From NCBI RefSeq assembly GCF_003945765.1, contig NZ_CP027712.1, forward strand, positions 3,658,001-3,722,000: a stretch of DNA of 64,000 nucleotides. Reading direction: 5' to 3'. The DNA comes from Pseudomonas chlororaphis subsp. chlororaphis (GTDB lineage: Bacteria > Pseudomonadota > Gammaproteobacteria > Pseudomonadales > Pseudomonadaceae). Positions 8,830-17,954 of the stretch are shown one piece after another. Below the pieces are notes generated by a model that was given only the letters and a program-made list of their open reading frames with translations, had not been told where the DNA came from and ran no database searches. Both the position numbers and the translations under genes were made by a program. Within the stretch, counting starts at the first letter, position 1, and the number at the start of each line of letters is the position of its first letter.

Positions 8830-10232
8830 GGCGTCACCTCCCCGGTGAGCATCGAAAGGGGTTTGACCGGGGCCTGGCCGCGCTGCCGGCCCACCTCCTG
8901 CACCGCGACCCCAGCCGCGGCGGCGATCACCTCGGCCCCGGCCTGGGAACAGTAGCGACCCTGGCAGCGGCCCATGCCGACCCGGCTGAAGGCCTTGGCG
9001 CGGTTGACCTCGCAGGCGCCCTTCTCGCGCACGGTGCGGCGCAGTTCGCCGGCGCTGATCATCTCGCACCGGCAGACGATGGCGGTGTCCGGCAGTGCCT
9101 TGGCCTGGGCGCTCGGCCAGGGAAAGGCCTGGGCCAGGCCCAGGCGGAACTGGTCCATCACCGCCAGGGCCTGGCGCTGTTCGTCCCGTTCCGCGGCGTT
9201 GACCGGCAGTTGCAGATCCTCGAGCAGGGCCAGCGCCGAGAGGCGCCCAGCGTGTTCGGCGGCGTCGGCGCCACGGATCTTCGCCCCGTCGCCGGCGGCG
9301 TAGACCCCGTTGACGCTGGTGCGCCCGGCCTCGTCGAGTTCCAGCAGCCATTGGCTGGACGCCGGGTCGAAGGCCAGGCGGCAACCGGCGAGGTCGGCCA
9401 ACTGGGTTTCCGGGCGCAAGTGATAGCCCAGGGCCAGGGCATCGCACTCGACATCCAGGCTGTCGCCCTTGGCGGTCTTGACCTGCACCAGGCTGACCCC
9501 GCCCTGGGCATCGCCCAGTACCCGGATCGGCTGGATGCCCAGGTGCACCGGGACCCGGGCCAGGCACAGCCGCGCCAGCAGCTTCATGCCGGTCCAGAGC
9601 AATCCCGGGCGCGCCAACAGCTTCGGCAAGGCACCGATGCGCTTGCCCAGCGGAGAGGTGTCGAGCACCGCGGCGACCTGCGCCCCGGCCTTGAGGTACT
9701 GGCTGGCCACCAGGTACAGCAGCGGCCCGCTGCCCATGAACACCACGCGGTGGCCGATGGACACCGACTGCGCCTTGAGGGCGATCTGCGCGCCGCCCAG
9801 GCTGTAGGTGCCCGCCAGTTGCCAGCCTTCGAGCGGCATCAGGCGGTCGGTGGCGCCGGTGCAGAGGATCAGCGCGTCGTAGCCCAGGGTGAAGTGCCGG
9901 CCCTGGCTGACGCAGCACAGCTGCCCCGGGGTCAGGTTCCACGCCAGGGTGTCCGGGCGATAGTCGATGCGCGGGCGCAGGCGCTCGAAGCTGTCGTGCA
10001 GGGCCCGGGCCTTGTGCGCTTCGCTGCCGTACAGGGTGGCGTAGTCGCGGCGGAAACCTTCGGGCTGGCGACGGTAGATCTGCCCGCCGTCGCGGCGGTT
10101 TTCGTCGACCAGGGTCGGCACAATGCCGGCCGCCAGCAGGGTTTCGGCGCAGCGGGTGCCGGCCGGGCCGGCGCCGACTATCACCACCCGCGGCGCGCTG
10201 CCGGACGGGATGTTCAGCCGTGCAGTGGCCAT
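8826..10232 (-). CDS. FAD/NAD(P)-type oxidoreductase subunit with Bfd-like [2Fe-2S] domain (opine oxidase A / HcnB-like)
   Basis: 468 residues. An N-terminal Rossmann loop VVIVGAGPAGTRCAETLLAAG and the pyridine-nucleotide-disulfide oxidoreductase fold are followed by a C-terminal Bfd-like cluster domain. That domain has Cys-x-Cys in VCRCEMISAGEL and the pair in GRCQGRYCSQ. This is the alpha subunit architecture of opine oxidase, HcnB and the D-hydroxyproline dehydrogenase alpha chain. It passes electrons between the DAO-type subunit and the small ferredoxin-like subunit. The start overlaps the ferredoxin gene by 19 nt and the end overlaps the DAO gene by 4 nt, implying coupled translation and 1:1 stoichiometry. 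Confidence 0.84.
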   Translation of the reverse strand: MATARLNIPSGSAPRVVIVGAGPAGTRCAETLLAAGIVPTLVDENRRDGGQIYRRQPEGFRRDYATLYGSEAHKARALHDSFERLRPRIDYRPDTLAWNLTPGQLCCVSQGRHFTLGYDALILCTGATDRLMPLEGWQLAGTYSLGGAQIALKAQSVSIGHRVVFMGSGPLLYLVASQYLKAGAQVAAVLDTSPLGKRIGALPKLLARPGLLWTGMKLLARLCLARVPVHLGIQPIRVLGDAQGGVSLVQVKTAKGDSLDVECDALALGYHLRPETQLADLAGCRLAFDPASSQWLLELDEAGRTSVNGVYAAGDGAKIRGADAAEHAGRLSALALLEDLQLPVNAAERDEQRQALAVMDQFRLGLAQAFPWPSAQAKALPDTAIVCRCEMISAGELRRTVREKGACEVNRAKAFSRVGMGRCQGRYCSQAGAEVIAAAAGVAVQEVGRQRGQAPVKPLSMLTGEVTP

Positions 10233-10522
10233 ACCGCCTCCGGTTGTGTGGTGAGAATGTCCAGGCCCTCGCGGACCTCGCTGGAACAGGCGCGCAGGCG
10301 CTCGCCGGCGCGGGTCCAGACCCAGCAGTCCTGGCAGGCGCCCATCAGGCAGAAGCCGGCGCGCCGGCCGGAATCGAACTCCGACTGGCGCAGGGCCGTC
10401 CCCTGGGTCAGCAACGCCACCATCAGCGTGTCGCCCTGCAATGCCTCGATGGGCTCCCCGTCCACCCGCAGCCGTACCGGCGCCCGTTCGCGCTCGCCCA
10501 GCCGTACAAAACGCCCCTTCAT
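10214..10522 (-). CDS. Small (2Fe-2S)-binding subunit (HcnA-like)
   Basis: A 102-residue plant-type ferredoxin-like protein. The cysteine pattern CLMGACQDC followed by RAC gives Cys-x4-Cys-x2-Cys-xn-Cys, the [2Fe-2S] ligands of the small subunits of opine/proline-type dehydrogenases and HcnA. The ATG at 10522 overlaps the ATPase stop (ATGA), and its own stop lies inside the start of the FAD subunit. This identifies the three genes from 10522 down to 7675 as one heterotrimeric enzyme encoded directly behind the ABC transporter. Confidence 0.85.
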   Translation of the reverse strand: MKGRFVRLGERERAPVRLRVDGEPIEALQGDTLMVALLTQGTALRQSEFDSGRRAGFCLMGACQDCWVWTRAGERLRACSSEVREGLDILTTQPEAVWPLHG

Positions 10523-12360
10523 GCGTAGGCTCCCTCGGTCATGCCATTGAAGTTCTGTTGGCTCTGCAACAACTCGCCGCTGTCGCGGTGGCAGAGGATC
10601 TCGCTGCCGCCGTCGATGGCGCGGCGGTTCGGCGCGGTGCGGTTGCACAGGCCGTCGATGCGCACCGGGCAGCGATTGAGGAAGGTGCACAGCTCCGGCA
10701 CATTGGCCCTGGCGCCGATCGGCGGCAGGCTGGCGCAGGTGCTGCCGCAGCTTTCCAGCCAGCCCTGGCGCAGCTCCGGCACCGAGTGGATCAGCAGGTC
10801 GGTATAGGGATGGAACGGCGCCTGGCCGAAGGCCACGCGGCTGCCGGCCTCGACCTTGTGCCCGCTGTACATCACCACAATGTCGTCGCACAGCGCGCGC
10901 ACCGTGGAAATGTCGTGGCTGATGAACAGGTAGGACACCCCCAGCTCCTGGCGCAGGTCGCGCAGCAGTTCGAGAATCGCCGCGCCGACCACGGTATCCA
11001 GGGCCGACGTCACCTCGTCGCAAAGGATCAGGTCGGGCTTGGCCGCCAGCGCGCGGGCCAGGTTGACCCGTTGCTTCTGCCCGCCGGACAGCTCGTTGGG
11101 CCGCCGCTGCGCGAGCGTGCGCGGCAGCCGCACCAGGTCCAGCAACTCGTCGATGCGCTGGCGCAGCGCCGCGCCCTTGAGGCCGAAATACATCTTCAGC
11201 GGCCGGCTGAGAATGGCGCTGACGCTGTGCATGGGGTTGAGCGCGGTGTCGGCGTTCTGGAACACCATCTGGATCCGCCGGAACTGCTCGTCGGTGCGGC
11301 TCGACAGGCTGCCGCCCAGGGGTTGGCCATCGAAGGTCAGGCTGCCCAGGGCCGGGGTCAGCAGGCCGGCCACCACCCGCGCCAGGGTCGACTTGCCCGA
11401 GCCGGACTCGCCGATCACGCCGATGGCCTGGCCACGGCGCACGGTCAGGTCGATGTCCTCCAGCACGCGGATCATCGGCATGCCTTGCAGGTTCTTGTTG
11501 CCGTAGCCGGCGGTCAGGCCCTTGATGGTCAGCAGCGGCTGGTCCTCGGCGATATCGCTGGGCGGGCGAATGGTCGAGTCCGGGCGCGCGGCCGCCAGCA
11601 GGCTGCGGGTGTAATCGTGGGCCGGGCCCTCGAGCAGCGGCGCGGTGGCGCTCTGTTCGAGGATCTGGCCGCCGTTGAGCACCACGATCTGATCGGCCAT
11701 CTGCGCCACCACCGCCAGGTCGTGGGACACATACACCGCCGTGGCCCCGCGTTCGCGCACCACCCGTTTGAAGGCGCGCAGCACGTCGATCTGGGTGGTG
11801 ACGTCGAGCGCGGTGGTCGGTTCGTCGAGGATCACCAGCAGCGGGTCGCTGATCAGCGCCATGGCCGCCATGACCCGTTGCAACTGCCCGCCCGAGACCT
11901 GATGCGGGTAACGCTGGCCGATGTGTTCCGGGTCCGGCAGGGCCAGGTCGCGAAACAGCTCGATGGCCTTGGCCTCCAGGTTGGCGCGGCTGTCCAGGCC
12001 ATGGATCAGGGCGCCCTCCAGCACCTGGTCGAGCAGGCGTTTCGCCGGGTTGAAGGCCGCCGCCGCGCTCTGCGCGATGTAGGACACGCGATTGCCGCGC
12101 AGGCCCTGCAACTGCTCCTCGCCCAGGGCCAGCATGTCGTGCTCGCCGACCCGCACCACCCCGGACGCCAGGCGACAACCGCGGCGGGCATACCCCAGCA
12201 GGGCCAGGGCGATAGTGGTCTTGCCCGAGCCGGACTCGCCGATCAGCGCCAGTACCTCGCCCTGCTCCAGGGCGAAGCTCACGCCCTTGACGATCTCCAC
12301 TTCGCCGCCCTCGCCGCCGGCGACCACCCGCAGGTCTTGCACTCGAATCAACTGGCTCAT
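10519..12360 (-). CDS. Fused double ATP-binding protein of a dipeptide/opine-type ABC importer
   Basis: 613 residues carrying two complete ABC ATPases, equivalent to DppD plus DppF joined in one chain. The first half has Walker A GESGSGKTTIALALLG, signature VSGGQLQRVMAAMAL and Walker B VILDEPTTALD. The second has GESGSGKSTLARVVAGL, LSGGQKQRVNLARAL and LILCDEVTSALD. The C-terminus contains the cysteine-containing oligopeptide-transporter tail (around PELCTFLNRCPVRIDGLCNR). It drives import by the two permeases immediately upstream (1-nt gap to the DppC-like gene). Confidence 0.9.
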   Translation of the reverse strand: MSQLIRVQDLRVVAGGEGGEVEIVKGVSFALEQGEVLALIGESGSGKTTIALALLGYARRGCRLASGVVRVGEHDMLALGEEQLQGLRGNRVSYIAQSAAAAFNPAKRLLDQVLEGALIHGLDSRANLEAKAIELFRDLALPDPEHIGQRYPHQVSGGQLQRVMAAMALISDPLLVILDEPTTALDVTTQIDVLRAFKRVVRERGATAVYVSHDLAVVAQMADQIVVLNGGQILEQSATAPLLEGPAHDYTRSLLAAARPDSTIRPPSDIAEDQPLLTIKGLTAGYGNKNLQGMPMIRVLEDIDLTVRRGQAIGVIGESGSGKSTLARVVAGLLTPALGSLTFDGQPLGGSLSSRTDEQFRRIQMVFQNADTALNPMHSVSAILSRPLKMYFGLKGAALRQRIDELLDLVRLPRTLAQRRPNELSGGQKQRVNLARALAAKPDLILCDEVTSALDTVVGAAILELLRDLRQELGVSYLFISHDISTVRALCDDIVVMYSGHKVEAGSRVAFGQAPFHPYTDLLIHSVPELRQGWLESCGSTCASLPPIGARANVPELCTFLNRCPVRIDGLCNRTAPNRRAIDGGSEILCHRDSGELLQSQQNFNGMTEGAYA

Positions 12361-12361
12361 T

Positions 12362-13237
12362 TCAATGACCTCCCGGACGGCGGCTGCGGCGCGACGAAAT
12401 CCTGTCGATGAACAGGTTCACGCCAATGGTCAGGGTGCCGATAGCCAGCGCCGGGATGACGATGGCCGGCGCGCCCTGGTTGAGGCCACCGATGTTCTCG
12501 CGCACCAGCGAACCGAGGTCGGCGTCCGGCGGCTGCACGCCCAGGCCAAGGAAGCTCATGCCGCTGAGCAGCAGGACGATGAAGCCGAAGCGCAGGCCCA
12601 GGTCGGTGAGCACCGGGTTGAGCATGTTCGGCAGGATCTCCACGCAGGCGATGTACAGCCGGCGCTCACCGCGGGTGCGGGCCACCTGCACGTACTCCAG
12701 GGCTTCGATATTCACCGCCAGGCTGCGGGCGATACGGAACGCCCCGGGGGTGAAGCTCAGCACCGCGGTGCACACCAGCAGCACCACCGAGGAGCCGAAG
12801 GCCGAGACCATGATCAGCGCCAGCATCTTGCTCGGGATGGAGATAAAGGCGTCCATCAGGCGGCTGATGACTTCATCCAGCCATTTCGGTGCGACCACCG
12901 AGAGCAAGGCGCAGGCGGTGCCCAGGCCGCTAGCCAGGACCGCGGAAATCAGCGCCAGGCCGACGGTGAACCGCGCGCCCACCAGCACCCGGCTGAGCAT
13001 GTCGCGGCCCAGGTAATCGGTGCCGAACGGGTAGGCCGCGCCCATGGCGTCGAACACATTGGCGGACACCACTTCGCCCACCGGGTGCGGCGCCAGCCAG
13101 GGGCCGAACAGCGCCACCAGCAGCCACAGCACACACATCGCGGCCCCGGTCAGGCCGAGCCAGGACGGCCCGTGGGACACCTTGCCCAGCGCCAGGTCGG
13201 GCGTGGCCGGCGTCGACTTCACCATGAGATTGGTCAT
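12362..13237 (-). CDS. ABC transporter permease, DppC-like
   Basis: A 291-residue inner-membrane permease of the peptide/opine family. One N-terminal membrane segment (LTGAAMCVLWLLVALFG) is followed by the conserved FGTDYLGRDMLSRVLVGARFT block typical of DppC/OppC, then further membrane helices and an EAA-like loop (EYVQVARTRGERR). The ATG at 13237 overlaps the stop of the DppB-like gene by 4 nt. It pairs with that permease to form the translocation channel. Confidence 0.88.
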   Translation of the reverse strand: MTNLMVKSTPATPDLALGKVSHGPSWLGLTGAAMCVLWLLVALFGPWLAPHPVGEVVSANVFDAMGAAYPFGTDYLGRDMLSRVLVGARFTVGLALISAVLASGLGTACALLSVVAPKWLDEVISRLMDAFISIPSKMLALIMVSAFGSSVVLLVCTAVLSFTPGAFRIARSLAVNIEALEYVQVARTRGERRLYIACVEILPNMLNPVLTDLGLRFGFIVLLLSGMSFLGLGVQPPDADLGSLVRENIGGLNQGAPAIVIPALAIGTLTIGVNLFIDRISSRRSRRPGGH

Positions 13238-14190
13238 TGGTTTCTCAGCCTCGGATTGGAAAGAATCGCGCACAGGTCGGCAATCAGCACCAAGCCCAGG
13301 TAGGCCGTGCAGAACAGCATGGTGCAGGCCTGCACCAGCGCCATGTCGCGGTTGGTCACCGCGTCGACCATCAGGCTGGCGATCCCGGGATAGTTGAAGA
13401 TGGTCTCGACGATCACCACCCCGCCCAGCAGGTACGACAGGCTCAGCGCCACCGCGTTGGCGATCGGCCCGATGGCGTTGGGCAAGGCGTGGCGCAGCAC
13501 GATGCGCACCGGGCTGACGCCCTTGAGCCGGGCCATTTCCACGTAGGGGCTGTCGAGCTGGTCGATCACCGCGGCGCGGGTCATGCGCGCCATCTGCGCG
13601 ACGATGACGAAGCACAGGGTCATCACCGGCAAGGCGTAGGTGCGCAGGAACTGCAGCGGCGAGTGGGTTTCGCTGGCGTAGGACAAGGCCGACAGCCAGC
13701 CCAGGTTCACCGCGAACACCAGCACCGCCAGGGTCGCCACCAGGAACTCCGGCACCGCCACCAGGGCCAGGGTGATGAAGCTCAGGAAGCTGTCCAGGCG
13801 CCCGCCGCGGCCCATGGCCGAGCCGATGCCCAGGGTCAGCGCCAGCGGCACCGAGACCACCGCGGTCACCGCCGCAAGCATCAGGGTGTTGGGCACCCGT
13901 CCGGCCATCAGCTCGCTGACCGGCATGGCGTTGGACACCGAGGTGCCCATGTCGCCGGCCAGCAGGCTGAGCAGCCAGTGCAGGTAACGCACCACACCGG
14001 GCTGGTCCAGGCCCAGCTTCAGGCGCAGCGCCGCCACCTGTTCCGGCGTGGCGAACTGCCCCAGGGCCTGTTGCGCCGCGTCCCCCGGCAGCACCGCGGT
14101 GATGGCGAACACCACCATGGACACGATCAACAAGGTCACGACCGCGGCGCCCATGCGCCGCCCGATCAACCACAGTGTGTTGCTATTCAT
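13234..14190 (-). CDS. ABC transporter permease, DppB-like
   Basis: A 318-residue inner-membrane permease. The N-terminal TM segment (VVTLLIVSMVVFAITAVLPGD) and the following long periplasmic stretch are the DppB/OppB layout. The EAA-like loop is SPYVEMARLKGVSPVRIVLRHALPN, and NYPGIASLMVDAVTNRD near the end is the family C-terminal block. It lies 48 nt after the binding-protein gene and overlaps the next permease. Confidence 0.88.
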   Translation of the reverse strand: MNSNTLWLIGRRMGAAVVTLLIVSMVVFAITAVLPGDAAQQALGQFATPEQVAALRLKLGLDQPGVVRYLHWLLSLLAGDMGTSVSNAMPVSELMAGRVPNTLMLAAVTAVVSVPLALTLGIGSAMGRGGRLDSFLSFITLALVAVPEFLVATLAVLVFAVNLGWLSALSYASETHSPLQFLRTYALPVMTLCFVIVAQMARMTRAAVIDQLDSPYVEMARLKGVSPVRIVLRHALPNAIGPIANAVALSLSYLLGGVVIVETIFNYPGIASLMVDAVTNRDMALVQACTMLFCTAYLGLVLIADLCAILSNPRLRNQ

Positions 14191-14238
14191 CGCCCTTCCC
14201 TCCTGCCTTGCAGCCCCGACGGAACCCGCTTTCGCCCC

Positions 14239-15876
14239 TCACGCGTCCAGCCACACCTGCTCGGCGAACATGTAGCCCATGAAGCCGCCCAGGGGGTTGC
14301 TGCCATAGCCCTTGATGCGCTGGTCGACCCCGTCGATGTTGCTGATGAACACCGGGATGCCAATGCCGCAGTGGTCGTGCACCAGGGTCTGCATGTCGGC
14401 GTACATCGTGCTGCGCTTGGCGTCGTCGGTTTCGCCGCGGGCCAGCATCAGCAACTGGTCGAACTGCTCGTTCTTCCAGCCCGATTCGTTCCATGGCGCG
14501 CTGGACTGGAAAAACTGCGAGAAGATCACGTCGGCGTTCGGCCGCGGGTTGATGTTGCCGAAGCTCAGCGGGTGCTTCATCCAGTGGTTGGACCAGTAGC
14601 CGTCGCTGGGCAGGCGGTTGACGTTGAGGGTCAGCCCGGCCTGCTTGGCCGACTGCTGCAAGAGCACGGCGATGTCCACCGAACCGGTGGCGGCCGGCGA
14701 GGCCACCAGCGGCATGCTGACCTTCTCCATGCCGGCCTTTTTCAGCAGGAAGCGGGCCTTTTCCGGGTCGTACGGGGTCTGCGGCAGGTCGGCGTTGTAG
14801 TAACGCGACCCCGGGGCGATCGGGTGGTCGTTGCCGACCACGGCGTAGCCACGGAACACCGCGGACTTGACCTGTTCGCGGTCCAGCAGATGCTTCAGCG
14901 CCTGGGTGAATTCCGGGCTCTGGCCGGGCAGCTGGTCCTGGCGAATGATCAGGTCGGTGTAGTTGCCCGACGGCGCGTCCACCACCCGGTGCCCGGCGCT
15001 GGCGGCGATGCGCGCGGTGGAGCGCGGGTTGACTTCGTTGATCAGGTTCACGTCCCCGGAGAGCAAGGCGTTGACCCGCGACGGCTCGTCGGCGATGGCG
15101 ATGAACTCGATCTCGTCCAGGTACGGCAGGCCCGGCTTCCAGTAGTTCGGGTTGCGCGCGGAGATCGAGCGCACGCCCGGCTTGAACTCCTTGACCTTGA
15201 ACGGCCCGGTGCCGATGCCCTGGCTGAAGTCGGTGGTGCCTTCGGGCACGATCAGCAGGTGCGAGACCGCGAGGATCGACGGCAGCTCGGCGTTCGGCGC
15301 CTTGAGGCGGATCTGCACCTCATGGGTGCCGGTGGCCTTGATCTCGGCGAACTGCTCCATCAGCGGCATGACCTTGGAACCGGTGGCCGGGTCCTTGTGC
15401 CGCGACAGCGAGAACACCACGTCGGCGGCGGTCAAGCCCTTGCCGTTGTGGAAGGTCACGTCCTTGCGCAGGGTGATGATCCACAACGTGGCGTCGGTAT
15501 TGTCGATGCGCTCGGCCAGTTCCAGCTGCGGCACCAGGTGGCTGTCGAAGCGGGTCAGGCCGTTGTAGAACATGAAGTGCCGCACATAGTCGGTGGACAG
15601 CGCGCCCTTGGCCGGGTCGAGGGTGTCGGCGGTGGAACTGGACATCCCGGCGACGCGGATGCGCCCGCCCGGCTTGCCCTTGCCCGGCGCCGCGCTGTCG
15701 CTGGCGAGCAAGGTGCCGGCACTGCCGAACAGGCTGCCGGCGCCCGCGGCGGCGACACCGGCCACGCCGAGCATGCGCAAGGCGCTGCGGCGGGACATGC
15801 CACGGTTCAGGCCTTCGAAAACCCTCAGGCTTTCTTCGCCGGAAATCAGTTGCGGATCGACTTTGTTGTCAGTCAT
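14239..15876 (-). CDS. Periplasmic substrate-binding protein, peptide/opine family, Tat-exported
   Basis: 545 residues of solute-binding family 5 (DppA/OppA). After about 26 residues comes a twin-arginine signal, SRRSALRMLGVAGVAAAGAG, implying folded export. The mature part has family-5 features such as VTFHNGKGLTAADVVFSL and GTGPFKVKEFKPG. It is the first gene of the transporter operon and fixes import specificity, probably a peptide-like or opine-like amino compound. The start at 15876 lacks a strong Shine-Dalgarno match, but it gives a complete Tat leader and no alternative ATG is better. Confidence 0.87.
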   Translation of the reverse strand: MTDNKVDPQLISGEESLRVFEGLNRGMSRRSALRMLGVAGVAAAGAGSLFGSAGTLLASDSAAPGKGKPGGRIRVAGMSSSTADTLDPAKGALSTDYVRHFMFYNGLTRFDSHLVPQLELAERIDNTDATLWIITLRKDVTFHNGKGLTAADVVFSLSRHKDPATGSKVMPLMEQFAEIKATGTHEVQIRLKAPNAELPSILAVSHLLIVPEGTTDFSQGIGTGPFKVKEFKPGVRSISARNPNYWKPGLPYLDEIEFIAIADEPSRVNALLSGDVNLINEVNPRSTARIAASAGHRVVDAPSGNYTDLIIRQDQLPGQSPEFTQALKHLLDREQVKSAVFRGYAVVGNDHPIAPGSRYYNADLPQTPYDPEKARFLLKKAGMEKVSMPLVASPAATGSVDIAVLLQQSAKQAGLTLNVNRLPSDGYWSNHWMKHPLSFGNINPRPNADVIFSQFFQSSAPWNESGWKNEQFDQLLMLARGETDDAKRSTMYADMQTLVHDHCGIGIPVFISNIDGVDQRIKGYGSNPLGGFMGYMFAEQVWLDA

Positions 15877-15965
15877 AGCAGTTCTACCTGTCGAATAATG
15901 AGAAGGCTCGAGTGCTCGCGGTTGACCGGAGCGTCCTGGAAACGCAAAACGACGGTGAAGCAAAC

Positions 15966-17243
15966 TCAGTGCAGATAGTCCTGGAAGCGGTAGTAAGCCC
16001 CTACCAGCGGCAGGAACCAGGGCTTGCCGAAGTGCCCGGGGATCGCCGGCCATGCCAGGTCTTGCCAGGGGTTGAGGGATGGATTGGCGCCGTCCATGAC
16101 CTCGGCCATGACCTGGCCCATGTGTACCGACATCTGCACGCCATGGCCGCTGTAGCCCATGGCGTGGTAGATGCCGTTGCGTTCGCCGGCCCGGGGCAGC
16201 CGGTCGCTGGTCATGTCCACCAGCCCGCCCCAGCAGTAGTCGATAGCGACCCCGGCCAGTTGCGGGAACATCTGCACCATGGCCGCCTGCAGCACCTTGC
16301 CGCTCTTGGCATCGGAACTGGGGCTGGACATGGCGAAGCGCGCCCGGCCGCCGAACAGCAGGCGGTTATCCGGGGTCAGGCGGAAGTAGTTGCCGATGGT
16401 GCGGCTGGTGACATAGGAGCGCTGCTGCGGCAGCAGCCGCTCGACCAGGGCCTGCGGCAGCACCTCGGTGGTTACCACGAAGCTGCCCACCGGCACGATG
16501 CGCCGCCGGTACCAGCCGAGGTCGCCATGCTGGCAGGCACCGGTGGCCAGCAGAATCTGCCGCGCCTGCAACGAACCGCGCGCGGTGTCGAGCCGGTAGC
16601 CGCCACTGTTGCCCTGCCAGCCTTGGACCGCGCAGTCCTGATAGATCAGCGCGCCATGGCGCGCCGCGGCGTGCGCCAGGCCGATGCCGAAGCGCCCGAC
16701 GTGCATCTGCACGCCGTTGCGCTGCAACAGGCCGCCGTGAAAACCGGCGGAATCGATTTCGCCGCGCACCTGCTCGGCGGACAGCAGCTCGACATCGGCA
16801 TCGACCTCGCGGCGGATCAGCTCGCAGGTGCGCGCCAGCCCTTCGTAATGCAGGGGCTTGGCCGCCAGCTTGAGCTTGCCGTTGCGCTTGAGGTCGCAAC
16901 CGATGCCCTCCTGCTCCACCAGCGCCACCACGCTCTGCACCGCCCGCTCATAGGCCTGGTAATAGGCCCGCGCGCGCTCGGCGCCGAGGCTGGCGCTGAG
17001 GGCGGCGTAATCCTGGGCCACCCCGGTGTTGCACTGGCCGCCGTTGCGCCCGGAGGCTTCGCCGATCACCCGGCCGGCTTCCAGCACCACCACCCGGGCG
17101 CCCTTCATGGCCAGCGCGCGGGCCGCGGACAGCCCGGTGAAACCGCCACCGACGATCGCCACGTCGACGCTGTCCGGCAGCGCGCCGCTCTGTGCCCCGG
17201 TGAAGGCCGGCGCACTGTCGAGCCAATAGGATTCACTGCCCAT
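15966..17243 (-). CDS. DAO-family FAD oxidoreductase, PuuB/gamma-glutamylputrescine oxidase-like
   Basis: A 425-residue FAD oxidase. The FAD loop DVAIVGGGFTGLSAARALA is followed by GRNGGQC, a segment characteristic of the PuuB/PA5309 oxidases of polyamine and amine catabolism. The C-terminal GIYHAMGYSGHGVQMS is the second FAD motif. MGSESYWLDSAP at 17243 has GGGAG about 7 nt upstream and is chosen over the in-frame ATG at 17279. It should oxidise a (glutamylated) amine to an aldehyde with release of ammonia or amine. The ALDH at 18407 could take the product. Adjacent transport and HAD genes lie on the same strand. Confidence 0.83.
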   Translation of the reverse strand: MGSESYWLDSAPAFTGAQSGALPDSVDVAIVGGGFTGLSAARALAMKGARVVVLEAGRVIGEASGRNGGQCNTGVAQDYAALSASLGAERARAYYQAYERAVQSVVALVEQEGIGCDLKRNGKLKLAAKPLHYEGLARTCELIRREVDADVELLSAEQVRGEIDSAGFHGGLLQRNGVQMHVGRFGIGLAHAAARHGALIYQDCAVQGWQGNSGGYRLDTARGSLQARQILLATGACQHGDLGWYRRRIVPVGSFVVTTEVLPQALVERLLPQQRSYVTSRTIGNYFRLTPDNRLLFGGRARFAMSSPSSDAKSGKVLQAAMVQMFPQLAGVAIDYCWGGLVDMTSDRLPRAGERNGIYHAMGYSGHGVQMSVHMGQVMAEVMDGANPSLNPWQDLAWPAIPGHFGKPWFLPLVGAYYRFQDYLH

Positions 17244-17285
17244 GCCTGACTCCCTGACCCTGCCTTGAAGAGCGCCCATGACCGA

Positions 17286-17954
17286 TCAGAGCCCGACCAG
17301 CCCAGCCAGGCCGCCGATGTCCGGGATCTGCTGGTAGCCGTAGATGGCGTTGGCCGGCTGTTCGTGGCCACGGGCGACGAAAGCCTTGTGCTTGATCTTC
17401 ATGTCGTGGGCCGGCATCAGGTCGTAACGGAAGCTGGAAGACACATGCAGGATGTCTTGCGGTCCGCAGCCGAGGTTGTCGAGCATGAACTCGAAGGCCG
17501 CCAGGCGTGGCTTGTAGGCTTGCGCCTGTTCGGCGGTGAAGACCTTGTGGAACGGCGCGCCGAGCTTGTCGACGTTGGACATGATCTGGCTGTCGCTGGC
17601 GTTGGAGAAGATCACCAGGGGGATCTTGTCGGCGATCTTCGACAGGCCGGCCGGCACGTCCGGATGGGGCCCCCAGGTCGGCACGGCGTCGTAGTACAGC
17701 TGGCCTTCGCCGCGGTACTCGACGCCCCAGCGCTTGCAGGTCCGCGCCAGCGCGGTCTTGAGGATTTCGTCGTAGGGCCTCCAGTCGCCCATGACCTGGT
17801 CCAGGCGGTAGGCCGAGAAGTCCTTGACGAACTGGTCCATCTGTTCAGGGCCGACGCGGTCGGCGAACAGCTCGCGGGTCATGGTGCCCATGTGGAAGTT
17901 GGTCAGCGTACCGTAGCAGTCGAACGTAATGAATTTGGGACGAAGAAAGCTCAT
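17286..17954 (-). CDS. Haloacid dehalogenase type II (HAD superfamily)
   Basis: A 222-residue HAD hydrolase. Motif I FDCYGTLTNF has the nucleophilic Asp at residue 11. Motif II is SNASDS. A Lys lies in AYKPRLAAFEFML, and the acidic motif III region reads HVSSSFRYDLMPAHDMKIKH. Length and cap fit type II 2-haloacid dehalogenases, which hydrolyse 2-halocarboxylates. Many relatives in amino acid clusters have unknown phosphatase-like roles. It lies 42 nt upstream of the PuuB-like oxidase on the same strand, so cotranscription is likely. Confidence 0.8.
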   Translation of the reverse strand: MSFLRPKFITFDCYGTLTNFHMGTMTRELFADRVGPEQMDQFVKDFSAYRLDQVMGDWRPYDEILKTALARTCKRWGVEYRGEGQLYYDAVPTWGPHPDVPAGLSKIADKIPLVIFSNASDSQIMSNVDKLGAPFHKVFTAEQAQAYKPRLAAFEFMLDNLGCGPQDILHVSSSFRYDLMPAHDMKIKHKAFVARGHEQPANAIYGYQQIPDIGGLAGLVGL

